Positions 6,594 through 17,900 of a stretch of DNA of 58,247 nt are shown here, in pieces (position 1 is the first letter of the stretch; each line of letters begins with the position of its first letter). Origin of the DNA: a virus; IMG/VR virus record IMGVR_UViG_3300027977_000040, positions 1-58,247 of that record. The stretch is one strand, 5' to 3'. Under the pieces are notes generated by a model that worked only from the letters and a program-made list of their open reading frames with translations, ran no database searches and was not told the origin of the DNA. Position numbers and translations under genes: made by a program.

Positions 6594-9500
6594 ATGGCTG
6601 ATAGTATATTATCTTTTGTTAATAGTTCAAGTTTTAGAAATAGTTTAATTACTAGAAACTTACCCCCATATAGTGTTAGTGGTTTATATACACCACCATC
6701 TGGTCCTCAGAACTATGAAACATCTGTGTCAAATTTTAATGTAGTTGATTCACCAAATGAACTTATTAGTCAGAATCCATTTGTCAGAAATACTCAAACA
6801 TTAAACGAATACGGACCTAATAACGGATACCAAAATACCGTTATAAATAATAACTTACCTGTTACCCCAAACCAAGGTGAATACAATCTCAATGATACGG
6901 TATTAGACTTGGTAAATGAATTTTATATTGATGCTGCGTATATTGAAAATAGATATGGTCCCGTTGGAGGGTTTAATAATATGGTTGTTATTGATTCAAT
7001 TCAAAATAACAATAGACTATATGTTCCGTATTGGAATCCACCCACATTTATACCGTCATCATATTCTCCTTATAATATATTATTATCAAACAATCCTACG
7101 GGTTCTGATGGATTGTTATCTCAAGATTCATTTATTGCCAAATTAGGTGCGGAGTCTCTTAAGTTTGCAATCCAAGCAAGGATTGAAGCCGAGTTATTTC
7201 AAAGAACTTTGGGTTCAGTAAATTTAGATGTATTATCAGACCCATTTGAAGGTAGTTTAGTTGCGAGTGGTAGAGAACCGTTAGTATATAGGGATTACAG
7301 AATTACAGTTCCTGAAAATCCAGTGACAGCTGGAGCTGAATTGGCATTAAGACTAACTGGTGCTTATTTACCTTTTTCATTAATACCTGGTGATTACTTC
7401 TTAGAGAATGAACCAGGAGCTGGTATGTCTAGACAAACAACTCAAGCATTAAATGTAATAAACAGATTAACTGGTGGATTTTTAGGACCAATATTAAATA
7501 CGAATAGAAACCCATCAGAAATATTTTTATCAAACACAGGTGGTGGACAACGTTCCGTATTGTTCCAAACTATTAATTATAATAAGTACCAACCATTTTA
7601 TGAAAGAGGGTTTGGTCAAATAATAAGAGACACCCTTGGTTCAATAAACCCAGAAAATGGGACTTTAAGGGGTGGATATTATGTGGGGTCAAGAACTTCC
7701 GAACCGTCAACAATCACCTCACCCCCTAATCAAATACCAGTTAATGCTGGAGGAAAACAAGTTCAAACCAATGTTTATGGACCATCTGAATTAGGTATTC
7801 TATATGAAGGAAATGAAAATAAATTAAATTTCGGATTAGCTGGTAAGTCTTATTCTGACGATGGTGGTATTGTAGGTCAATTTGTTTGGACATCACCAAA
7901 ATATAAAGGGGCTGCGGGATACAAGGCAACTGTTGGTGGTGGGAAAGGTTCTAAAGATAAAGAATTCAATGTTATCACAGCCCAATATAGCAGAGATGAA
8001 TCAACAAATGTTACCTTTAAACAAGATTCAATATTAGATAACACACAGAGATTAATTGATTCTGCCGACAATGTTGCTGGTGTTACTAAATTAAAACACG
8101 TTGGTAATGCAATTAATCAAGTTAGTAAAGTATTCAATGATGGGTATAAGGAAATAACTAAAGGTTCTAAGGTTGTTTCATATACTGACAATACAACTGG
8201 GGAACAACGTGGTATTGAGTATTGCCGTCTTTTTACAAAAGATACACCATATTACACTTACGCTGATTTACAAAAGAGTGATGGGATAACCAAGAGTGGA
8301 AGAAAATTTAACAATTCAGTATTAGATAACACATATAATTTGAATATAGCCCCAATTAAAGGGGATAACTCAACAAATATTAAACGAGACGCAAAAGGTA
8401 ATTTTATAGCTAAAAAATATATGTTCTCAATTGAGAATTTAGCTTGGAGAACATCTAGTAGACCTGGATACACTTACGATGATTTACCAGTATGTGAGAA
8501 GGGTCCAAATGGTGGTAGGGTTATGTGGTTTCCTCCATATAATTTAACGTTTAGTGACTCAAGTACACCTAATTTTACACCTACATCATTTTTAGGAAGA
8601 CCTGAACCAATATATACTTATAAAGACACTAGTAGGAGTGGTAATTTAAGTTGGACTATTATTGTTGATAATCCGTCCGTTATAAATTTATTAGTTGATA
8701 AACAACTTAAAAATAAAAATGATGAAAGAGTAAACTCAATTATGGATTCTTTTTTTGCCGGTTGTGTTAAATATGATATATATGAATTGGCTAAAAAATT
8801 TAATACAATTCCATTATCGGATTTATATACCTACCAAGAAATATTAAATAATCCAAGATTGACAACTGAAGAATATTTAGGGGTTGTCAAAGGAATTTCG
8901 GTTGTTCCGGAAGCAGATAAGACAGGAACAGGCAATGTAAATGGTGTCGGTAAAAACCCAGACCCACAATATGATCCTAGAGCAAAGGATTTTGAAGTAT
9001 TCAAAAATTTGGCGTTTTACTTTGAAAACGATGTCCCAGGCCCAGAAAATGTTCGGGTAACTACAACTTCAGTATCATATGGGTCAACATATTCATCATA
9101 TAGTAGTTCAACTAATGTTAATAAATACCAAGCAAAAGCTGACGCCATTTTTAATCCAAGTTTATCTTTTTGTAAAAAATCTGGTAATATACCTTCGGAT
9201 ATAATTGGGGCGGGTACAGTTTCTTATAGTGACTATTGTACTAGAACTAAAAAAACTACCGATTTTTTCAATAATGTAATTTTTAAACAATTTAATTCAT
9301 TTATAAACGAATTCGCACCTAAAGTTTTTGACGTGTTAAGTAGTAACGCTAAAAATACCATAACCATAGATATGGTTGGTTCGGCCTCAGCATTAGGGGA
9401 TGTTGATTACAATAAAAGTTTATCAGCAAGACGTACAAGTTCTATTGAAAATTTTTTAAAAAACTATGAAGTTGGCGGAGTTAAAATGAAAAAATTTTTT

Positions 9501-11624
9501 GACAGTCAACAATTTAAGATTAATCCCCCAAAGACTGAGGGTGAAGAAATTGTAATACCACAGGGTGAAACCGGTGATTATGGATTTGAAGTTGATTGTA
9601 GAAAAAATGTAATTGGCGGAAACGGAGGGGTTAATGAAAGTACTGTTTATTCTATCAATGCGATGGCTTGTAGAAGAGTAAGAATTTCAAATATAAATGT
9701 AAATTTGGAAAAAATAACACCACCACCACCACCTCCTCCTCCTCCACCACCAAATCCACAACCAAATCCAATACCGAAACCAATACCAAGAATAGAACCA
9801 ACCGTTGATGTTATAAAAAAATTAAAGGAAGGTATTGGTAAAAAAATATTAAGGAATCTTTTAACCGAGTGTGATTATTTTGAATTAATTGAAGAAAAAG
9901 CCCCAATGGTTTATGCGTCATTTAAAGAAAAAATTAAATACTTTAACCCAGCGTTTCACTCAATGACTCCAGAAGGGTTAAATGCCAGATTAACATTTTT
10001 AAACCAATGCACTAGACCTGGTGAAACTATACCAATAATTGGTACTGATGGTAAACCTAAATATAACGACTCAATAAATACAGCATTTGGAGCACCACCA
10101 ATTTTAGTTTTAAGAGTCGGAGATTTCTATCACACTAAAATAATACCAACGACAATGGGGTTTACTTATGATAATAATCTTCTTGATTTAAACCCTGAAG
10201 GTATTGGTGTACAACCAATGATGGTTAAAGTATCAATGAATTTCAATATAATTGGGGGTATGGGATTATCAAAACCTGTAGAACAATTACAAAATGCCTT
10301 ATCATTTAATTTTTATGCTAATACTGAAATATATGACGAAAGAGCAACACCAACTGAAGATACCTCAACTTTAGACAAACAAATAGTAGATGCTTTATTA
10401 TTGAATCAGCCAACACAAAAAAGTGAAGGTGGTACATTAGTTCCACCAAACCCAGGTGGAAATCCAATTGGAACAATTGTAACTAATATACCGGTAACAG
10501 GGGGTCAAACTGGTGAAACTACTTACCAAAAAATTATGGATAGTTTAATTGGTGTCACTAAAGACTATATGACAACATTGGTAAATAAATTAGAAAGTAT
10601 AAATAATTCGTACAACTACGGTGTTGTTCAATTAATAAATGAAAATAGAAATTTTGCTATTGGGGATATTAGTTCACCTAATGCTGAAATTTTTGGTAAA
10701 TCAGAATATGAAAGTTTATTAGACGAAACTTTCAAAGAAATAATTGATAGGATAGACGATGATACTAATATTTTAATAAGAAAACTTAATAACTTTTTCA
10801 CAAATCCTGAAAATACTCCAATACCCAATGTAAAAACAAATCTTATAAAATATATACAAGATTTAAAATCAACGTATTCTAATGGAATTACAACAACAAC
10901 ACAAGAATTAGTTTTGGTTGAAGAAAATTTTGTAAAAACAATTAGAAAAATTAATACAGTTTTGACTTTACTTGATGGTAAAATATTAGAAACTGGAAAC
11001 CCAAGAATATATAAATTATCACCAACTAATGAAGTTAGTAAAAATACTCAAAATCAAGTAAACACGAAAGATGAAATGGAAGATGACTACGGAAAAGTGA
11101 GACTTCTAATTGATTCTTATAACAAATTACTTGGGGATACCGAAATTTTTGATATAAAAACATATGATGCTGGTGATTTTAAGGTTAAAGATAATGAAAT
11201 TTTTGGAACAGAAAACCCAATTATAGATAAAATGTTCTTTATGGTTATGGCCAGAATATTAACAAACAAAGATAAAAAACAACAATTTATTGACACAATA
11301 ATATCAGGTGAACTTAAAAATTGGAACACACCAGTTAAATTAATAAATAAATTTGAAAAGATAGTTAATGATTTAGATAGAGATTATACTAAAGAATTAA
11401 AATTAGAAGAAAACATTTTTAAAAATTTAAAGAAAGATAAAACATATAAAGAACTAATTGATGGAATTGAAGACAAAATGTACCCCAAAGGTAAAGTAAG
11501 AAAATTTAATTATACTACAATTGGGGCAACTCCAGAAAATGAAAAAATAATTCTTGATTTATACAGTAGTGTTAATAGTAATAATGACAGAAAAACATTT
11601 AATGGTAAAAACACATTTAACTAA
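6594..11624 (+). CDS. Giant baseplate / tail-tube-cap protein with OmpA-like segment
   Basis: This 1676-aa structural protein lies between the tape measure and a gp53-like wedge gene, so it is probably part of the baseplate hub or tube initiator. Two related-looking beta modules are visible. Residues about 607-740 contain RVMWFPPYNLTFSDS and YTYKDTSRSGNLSWTIIVD. Residues about 1170-1245 contain RVGDFYHTKIIPTTMGFTYD and MMVKVSMNFNIIGGMG. Both resemble tube-initiator folds by eye. Between them, residues about 920-960 read TIDMVGSASALGDVDYNKSLS then ARRTSSIENFL, like the peptidoglycan-binding core of OmpA/MotB domains. An 11-proline run and an NPQPNPIPKPIPR linker follow near residues 1042-1065. 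The C-terminal 400 residues are helical. The gene overlaps the next by TAATG (translational coupling). The exact T4 counterpart is not resolved. Confidence 0.68.
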   Translation: MADSILSFVNSSSFRNSLITRNLPPYSVSGLYTPPSGPQNYETSVSNFNVVDSPNELISQNPFVRNTQTLNEYGPNNGYQNTVINNNLPVTPNQGEYNLNDTVLDLVNEFYIDAAYIENRYGPVGGFNNMVVIDSIQNNNRLYVPYWNPPTFIPSSYSPYNILLSNNPTGSDGLLSQDSFIAKLGAESLKFAIQARIEAELFQRTLGSVNLDVLSDPFEGSLVASGREPLVYRDYRITVPENPVTAGAELALRLTGAYLPFSLIPGDYFLENEPGAGMSRQTTQALNVINRLTGGFLGPILNTNRNPSEIFLSNTGGGQRSVLFQTINYNKYQPFYERGFGQIIRDTLGSINPENGTLRGGYYVGSRTSEPSTITSPPNQIPVNAGGKQVQTNVYGPSELGILYEGNENKLNFGLAGKSYSDDGGIVGQFVWTSPKYKGAAGYKATVGGGKGSKDKEFNVITAQYSRDESTNVTFKQDSILDNTQRLIDSADNVAGVTKLKHVGNAINQVSKVFNDGYKEITKGSKVVSYTDNTTGEQRGIEYCRLFTKDTPYYTYADLQKSDGITKSGRKFNNSVLDNTYNLNIAPIKGDNSTNIKRDAKGNFIAKKYMFSIENLAWRTSSRPGYTYDDLPVCEKGPNGGRVMWFPPYNLTFSDSSTPNFTPTSFLGRPEPIYTYKDTSRSGNLSWTIIVDNPSVINLLVDKQLKNKNDERVNSIMDSFFAGCVKYDIYELAKKFNTIPLSDLYTYQEILNNPRLTTEEYLGVVKGISVVPEADKTGTGNVNGVGKNPDPQYDPRAKDFEVFKNLAFYFENDVPGPENVRVTTTSVSYGSTYSSYSSSTNVNKYQAKADAIFNPSLSFCKKSGNIPSDIIGAGTVSYSDYCTRTKKTTDFFNNVIFKQFNSFINEFAPKVFDVLSSNAKNTITIDMVGSASALGDVDYNKSLSARRTSSIENFLKNYEVGGVKMKKFFDSQQFKINPPKTEGEEIVIPQGETGDYGFEVDCRKNVIGGNGGVNESTVYSINAMACRRVRISNINVNLEKITPPPPPPPPPPPNPQPNPIPKPIPRIEPTVDVIKKLKEGIGKKILRNLLTECDYFELIEEKAPMVYASFKEKIKYFNPAFHSMTPEGLNARLTFLNQCTRPGETIPIIGTDGKPKYNDSINTAFGAPPILVLRVGDFYHTKIIPTTMGFTYDNNLLDLNPEGIGVQPMMVKVSMNFNIIGGMGLSKPVEQLQNALSFNFYANTEIYDERATPTEDTSTLDKQIVDALLLNQPTQKSEGGTLVPPNPGGNPIGTIVTNIPVTGGQTGETTYQKIMDSLIGVTKDYMTTLVNKLESINNSYNYGVVQLINENRNFAIGDISSPNAEIFGKSEYESLLDETFKEIIDRIDDDTNILIRKLNNFFTNPENTPIPNVKTNLIKYIQDLKSTYSNGITTTTQELVLVEENFVKTIRKINTVLTLLDGKILETGNPRIYKLSPTNEVSKNTQNQVNTKDEMEDDYGKVRLLIDSYNKLLGDTEIFDIKTYDAGDFKVKDNEIFGTENPIIDKMFFMVMARILTNKDKKQQFIDTIISGELKNWNTPVKLINKFEKIVNDLDRDYTKELKLEENIFKNLKKDKTYKELIDGIEDKMYPKGKVRKFNYTTIGATPENEKIILDLYSSVNSNNDRKTFNGKNTFN

Positions 11625-11947
11625 TGGCTAGAGAAACATATAATAGGTATAAAGATTTTATAATTAATGGACAACAAACAGTTGTTCCATATATCTCATT
11701 ACCATCGAAAAGTACGGATAAACGATACATTTATAAAAGTAATATGTCACGATTAGATAAAGTTTCCCAACAATATTATGGTAGCCCACTATTTGGGTGG
11801 TTAATATTACAGGCAAACCCAAAATATGGTTCAAATGAATGGGCAATACCGGATGGCACTATATTGACTATTCCATATCCATTAGTAACTTCATTACAAG
11901 ACTATAAAAATCAATTAGACGATTACCTTTTTTATTATGGTAGATAA
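11624..11947 (+). CDS. 53: Baseplate wedge protein (T4 gp53-like)
   Basis: The 107-aa protein has the compact LysM-like pattern of gp53, which joins neighbouring baseplate wedges around the hub. The key stretch is SRLDKVSQQYYGSPLFGWLILQANP at residues 43-67, closing with a hydrophobic IPDGTILTIPYP segment, as in LysM-type folds. The start overlaps the stop of the upstream giant gene (TAATG), and the end overlaps the next gene by 11 bases, so all three are translationally coupled. No separate promoter is seen. T4 gp53 is about twice this length, so this is a minimal form. Confidence 0.82.
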   Translation: MARETYNRYKDFIINGQQTVVPYISLPSKSTDKRYIYKSNMSRLDKVSQQYYGSPLFGWLILQANPKYGSNEWAIPDGTILTIPYPLVTSLQDYKNQLDDYLFYYGR

Positions 11948-14900
11948 ACCAGAAAACATATTAGTAGAATTTGACTATAACAATATAATTGTTATTGATC
12001 CCAATAAAGTAGTGGATGAAAATGGTGTCACTAAAGAAAGATTAGTGAAACACGAAAATCTTGTTATGTATGCCAATTTGGAAACCAAATTATTACCGAG
12101 AACTAAATTAGCTGTCGGTGTTGCAAATAACGATGTATTTCAAACTGTATCCGTAGCAACGATTAATTTCTTGAAACCTGGTGGCAAAACTTATATGGAT
12201 ACAAGTTGGACTGACGAAATAACCGGAAAAGATACCGTAAAAGGACAAGGTGTAAACCAACCTAAACAAGAGTCAATAAAAAATCCAAACAAAGATAATG
12301 ATTACTATATAAGACAAACAATACAATCTAATGGAAAACCAGGGTCAGTAGATAACGGATTATTAGGTATAACATCAATTAGTATTAGACAAAACACGGC
12401 ATTCATGCCATCAATATCAATTGAATTAGTTGACGTAAAAGGTCGTGCATTATTCGAATCTGGCGACAATTCACCATATGCGGCATTTTTTAATTTACCT
12501 TATCCTTTATTTTATTTAACCATAAAAGGATATTATGGTAAGGCGGTTAGATTGGGTCTTATGTTACAAAAATTTAACGCTAGATATCAAGCTGACTCAG
12601 GTAATTTCAAGATTGACTTACAATTTTATACATACAAATATACATTATTAAGTGAATTAAGTATGGAGGCTTTAATTGCCGCCCCACATATGTACAAGAC
12701 AAGAATTTCAAGGCAATCGAGTAGTGGTGGTCAATCTAATACCGTGACAGTTAACGAAACAATCACAGAAAGAGGATATCAGAAAATAAAAGAAATGTAT
12801 AGTGAATATAAATCAAAAGGGTTAATTCCGGTTGATTTACCAGAACTTACTTTAGTTCAATTAAAAAATCTGTTAGATACTTTTATAAAAACTAAATTAG
12901 ATACATTTACTAAGCAAAATTTAGAACCAATTTCAGGATGTGATGATTATCAAAAATTATTAACAGAATATCAAGGAGTTGTTTTTTATTACACTGCAGG
13001 AAGTAAACCTTCTTGGTTTACTCGTTATATGGATAACAAAAATGTATTTATATTAAAAAACACCAAAGAAAGAGTTTATAGTTTTAAAAAAGAATTGAAT
13101 TCTGATGATTTGAGACAAGCAGCAATCACTGATTTAGATGCGATTTTAACTGACTTTAATCAAAGATTAAATACAAATCCAGTTGCTGGTCAAAATGGTA
13201 GTTATAAAATAGATGGAAAAACTTTTAATGTTAAAGTAAATAATCCAATAACATTTAAAGTTTTTATCTCAGAACTTACAATAGATAAAGTAGACTTAAA
13301 TGAAACTTATTATCAACGAAAAGGAAAACAACCTACACCAGCTCAAATAGAGCAATTTAAGAGTGAATTAGCTTCAAGTTATTCATTTAATACTTTTAAT
13401 ATTAAATTAAAGACTGGTGAGAATATACCAGCAAGTAATTTTTTTGTATTTGAAGGATTAAATACTTTTATTAATCTAACCGACAAAATGGTTAAAGATT
13501 TAAAAGTACTACGACAAGAAATTGAACAAAAATTAGCTGAAGCTTTATCCAATTTGTTACAAAACAAAAATGAAGGACTTGGATTTATACCAAATATTAG
13601 AAATATTTTAGCGGTTGTATTTGCGAACGGTGAAGCGTTTTTAAGAATGATGGATGACGTTCATACCAAGGCGTGGGAATTACAAAATGATAGATTAAGA
13701 AAACAAGTTATTTTAAACGAACAAACCGCTGGGGCGTCACAAGAAACATTTAACAATGGGGACAATGCGAATACCCCAATTTATCCTTGGCCTCAGTACA
13801 TTGTTGAAACAACAGGTGAAGATGGACATGAAAAATATGAATTAAGATATTTGGGTGATGCCTCATTAATTTCAAAAACTAAAGGTTATTTATTTAATGT
13901 TTGGCCTGAAGTAGAGTTTGTTGAAGAGTTCATAAAAGGACTGACAGAAAGAAAGAGTCCTCCATCTGAAACCAAAAACGATAACGAAGTACTTGACATT
14001 AAACGGGTTTCAAGTAATGCAATTGAATTTCCAATTAGTAATTATGTTTTTAGTAATCAAGAAGAGGTTAAATTCTTTTATGAAATTTATGAAAGAATTT
14101 TATATACAATTAATTATTCTAAAATTTCCAGAGTTGAAGACGCTCCGTCATTCATTGACCCAATAATCAAATTTATTTCTGAATGTGAAAAGACAAACAT
14201 TAAAAACGCATTGGAAGGTGGGAGTCCATTTATAGTTGATAAGTTAAAAAATTATTTAATAACTTCGGCTAATTTTGAATCTTTACTACGTCAGTTCTCA
14301 AATAATGGAACTGGTGAAAGTTGGCAAAATTTTATAAGAGGTATCTTTAACACTCCATATATTAGAAATACAATTACTAATGGTGAATTTGAATTTTTAA
14401 ATCCGTATATATTTTCTGAATCTTTTACTGAACCAAAAGTTTCATTAACTTTTGAAGGTGAGCTTGAAAAATTTTTAGTATCAACAACAGATAACAAATT
14501 TGACTTTACTGATACTTTTCCATTTACAAACAAAGACTGGATTAAAAAATATTTGGCTCAAAGTGTGTCTATAGATTCCCCAGAATCGGTTTTTGTGACT
14601 ACTGACATATTAAAATACAATCCTAATAATAAAGTTATTGCTAATTTTTTACCCAAAACAAGTAATTTATTTGGAAGACCTCTTACCTCTTTTATACAAT
14701 TAAATAGTTCAGAACCAGAACCTATCAACCCGTCATCTCAATCCACAGGACCAACTAATGATATGTTGAAAAGTTTTTATAATAGACCACCAGAGAAACG
14801 TGTTTTAACTGAAGGCACTATCAGATATTTGAATTATAGTGGTGGTGTTAGTTTTGAACAAACAACATCAATTCTTAATACCCCATATTTTGTTAATTCC

Positions 14901-17900
14901 ATCCAAGATGGATTAAAGAAATTTAGAAATTACGATAAACATCCTTTTGTAGCTTCAGCGTACTTGTTCATTAATAGTTTACCACTAGCAACACTTAAGG
15001 AAAAATATCTTAAATATGAAAATGGTACGAATATCCTCCAGGACTATATTTTTGCCACATTTAAAAAATTTGGGGCTTTACATAGAGTTCCGTATGCTTG
15101 GGTATTAAAGTACGGTTCAATATGGCATAGATATAAAAAATTCATTGAAGATGGTACTGATATTCTTGAGAACTCTTGGAAAGATTTTGATAGAATAGGG
15201 AACTATGACCCAATAACATCCGCAACAACAAAAACATATAATTTAATAATTAATGGAGCACCGATTGATATTGTATTGGAAACAAATACAATAATTGGAC
15301 TTGAAACATCAACACTACTTAATGTTGGGTTTTATCCAAAATTAATTAATGATTTTAATGTGTTTTTAAATGGTTATGAGATTATACAATCTAACTCTCA
15401 AATAAATGGAACTTGCAGTGTTAGTGGTACAACATTAACAGTAACACAAATAAACTTAGCTTCATTACAACCAGGATACTTATTAGCTGGATTAAATTTA
15501 TTACCAAACACTGGTATTATTTCTCAGATTGATGGTACTCCTGGTGGTAAAGGTAAATATGAAATTTCCCCACCACAAACAGGGTCAACAGCTCTATTCT
15601 CGGTAACAAATGCGACAAGTACTGGATATAATAGTACAAACATACAAAACGCATTGGATAATTCGGGGTTGACAATGAATTATGTAAGTAATGCGATAAT
15701 TGATTATAATCAAACAATACCACAGATAAATGCTGAAATAGGTATTAGGGTAATTCCTTGGTCGTTAGCTGTAGAAAGTGATGATAAACAATTTATGTAT
15801 TTATTACCATCAAGTGGCTCATTGTTTAATCAAACCAAAAATGAATGTTTTGGACAAGGTAATACTATAAAACAACAAGTTTTAGGTAATAGTGCGGTAT
15901 ATAATGGTTCGGTTAGATTATTTTGGACAGCACCAAATTATGGTTATTTTGACAACTCAAGAATTAAAAAAATATTACCAGAAGAATACTTAAAAATGAT
16001 TAAGACTGGAGACACACTCCAAGACGCCTTTACATTATCAGGATTAAATAATGAGTACTCAAAAATGGATGAAGTTTTTTCTGTTTTTGAAAAAGATATT
16101 TTAGATAAATTTGAAAATGAATTTTTGAAATTCTCAAAATCAATATATGATTATGAAGATTCTGATAATCAAGTACAAACTTCTCAAACATTAGATGATG
16201 ACCCATTATTACTAATGAGTGTTGTTAGGAATGAAATAACGAACACTAATCAATCTAATAACGAAAATAAGGGGACTAGAGATTTTAGGAACTTTCAAAG
16301 TTTAATGAGAACTATGTTACGAATTCCTAAAACAATAGGTAGTACTGGATTTGAATTTGTTAATAAAGTACAAGGTGAACAATTTGCTGTAATACAAGAT
16401 ATTTTAGCTAAATTCTTAAATGTTGATGCAACATTTAAATATGGCAACCCATCAAATTATGAGAGAAGATTATTCTCCTCATTTTCAACTACACCAATTG
16501 TAGATAGGATTGAATGGAAAAAATATACAACTAATACCCCAAACGCCTTACCAACCTTAAATGGAACTGTTACATTATCAAACTCTCAGAATAATAATAT
16601 TAAAGAATGGGCAGCATTATTTACTTATGTTGGATTTTCCGAAATACCTGAATTAAAATATAAAAATAGTGGATCATACATTACCGATTTCTTTGTTGAT
16701 TTAAATATTGAATTTACCGAAGAAAATATTAAATCGTTTGCACCAATAATAAAAATATATGCAACACAAAAATTAAATCAGTTTCAAAGTAATTATATTC
16801 CATCACCAACCCCAAGTAGTTCACCAAGAACTGTTGCTACGGCTATATTAAAAAGTGGTGATACGATTAATGTCCAACAATTTGAATTAAAATTCAGAAC
16901 AACATATATCAATAAAGACAATGTTTTATTATTTGAAAGTGAATACAATTCACCGACAAATAATGACATATATACAATCTCAGGTTCTGATGTTTATTAC
17001 AAAACTTTAATAAATAATACCATTGTAGGAATATTTGGATCAACCACAACTGTAACAACAGACCCTCAATATATTATTAGTTTTGATAGAGTAGTTCCAT
17101 CATCATATTCACCTACCCCATCACCTATTAACAGTCTAGGTTCATCAGCTTTTAATACCGCAATGACAAATTATCTTAATAAGATTAATGGGTTTAAAAA
17201 TAAAGTCATTGATTCATTAATGATTGATGTTAGAAATTCATTAGATTCAATAAAGATAAATCCTGAAGAACAAATAAGTAGTGAGTTACAAGGTGAACCA
17301 CAAACAAAATTAGAAATTTGGGAGACTTTTAAAGCATTAAATGACAAATGGATTGCTGGTAATGACTTCAAGACTAAAACTTTATTTGAAGATGTTTTGT
17401 TATTAGATAGAGCTAGTAGAAATATTGGAGATAAAATTCTAGTGGACATTGATAGCTTAAAGGACAGATTACAAACAGTAATCGAAAGTAAATCAAGCAA
17501 AAAAACAATGTTGATTTTTGTTCAAGATATTTTAATTGAGAATAATTTTGTTGTTATGAATTTACCGTCATATGTAAATTTTTATGGTGTTCAAGATTCA
17601 GTAAAAAATCCAAAACCAAAAATTGAAAATACATTAGATTTTGCAAATACATTATTTGGAACATTTACAAATGTTGATTATAGAGAATCCACGGCAAAAA
17701 TGGTTTGTTTTTATGCTAATAAACCTAGTGAACAAGTTGATTTAAAAAACAATATAGACTATCGTAAAAGAAGTGATGCTTTTGAATTGAGAAGAGCTAG
17801 TGATAATCCTTTAGTTGAAAACCAAATAGGTAAAAACGATTGGGATAAGTCAAATAGAGTTGTTGGTTTTAATGTTGATATTGGACCACAGAATCAAGGT

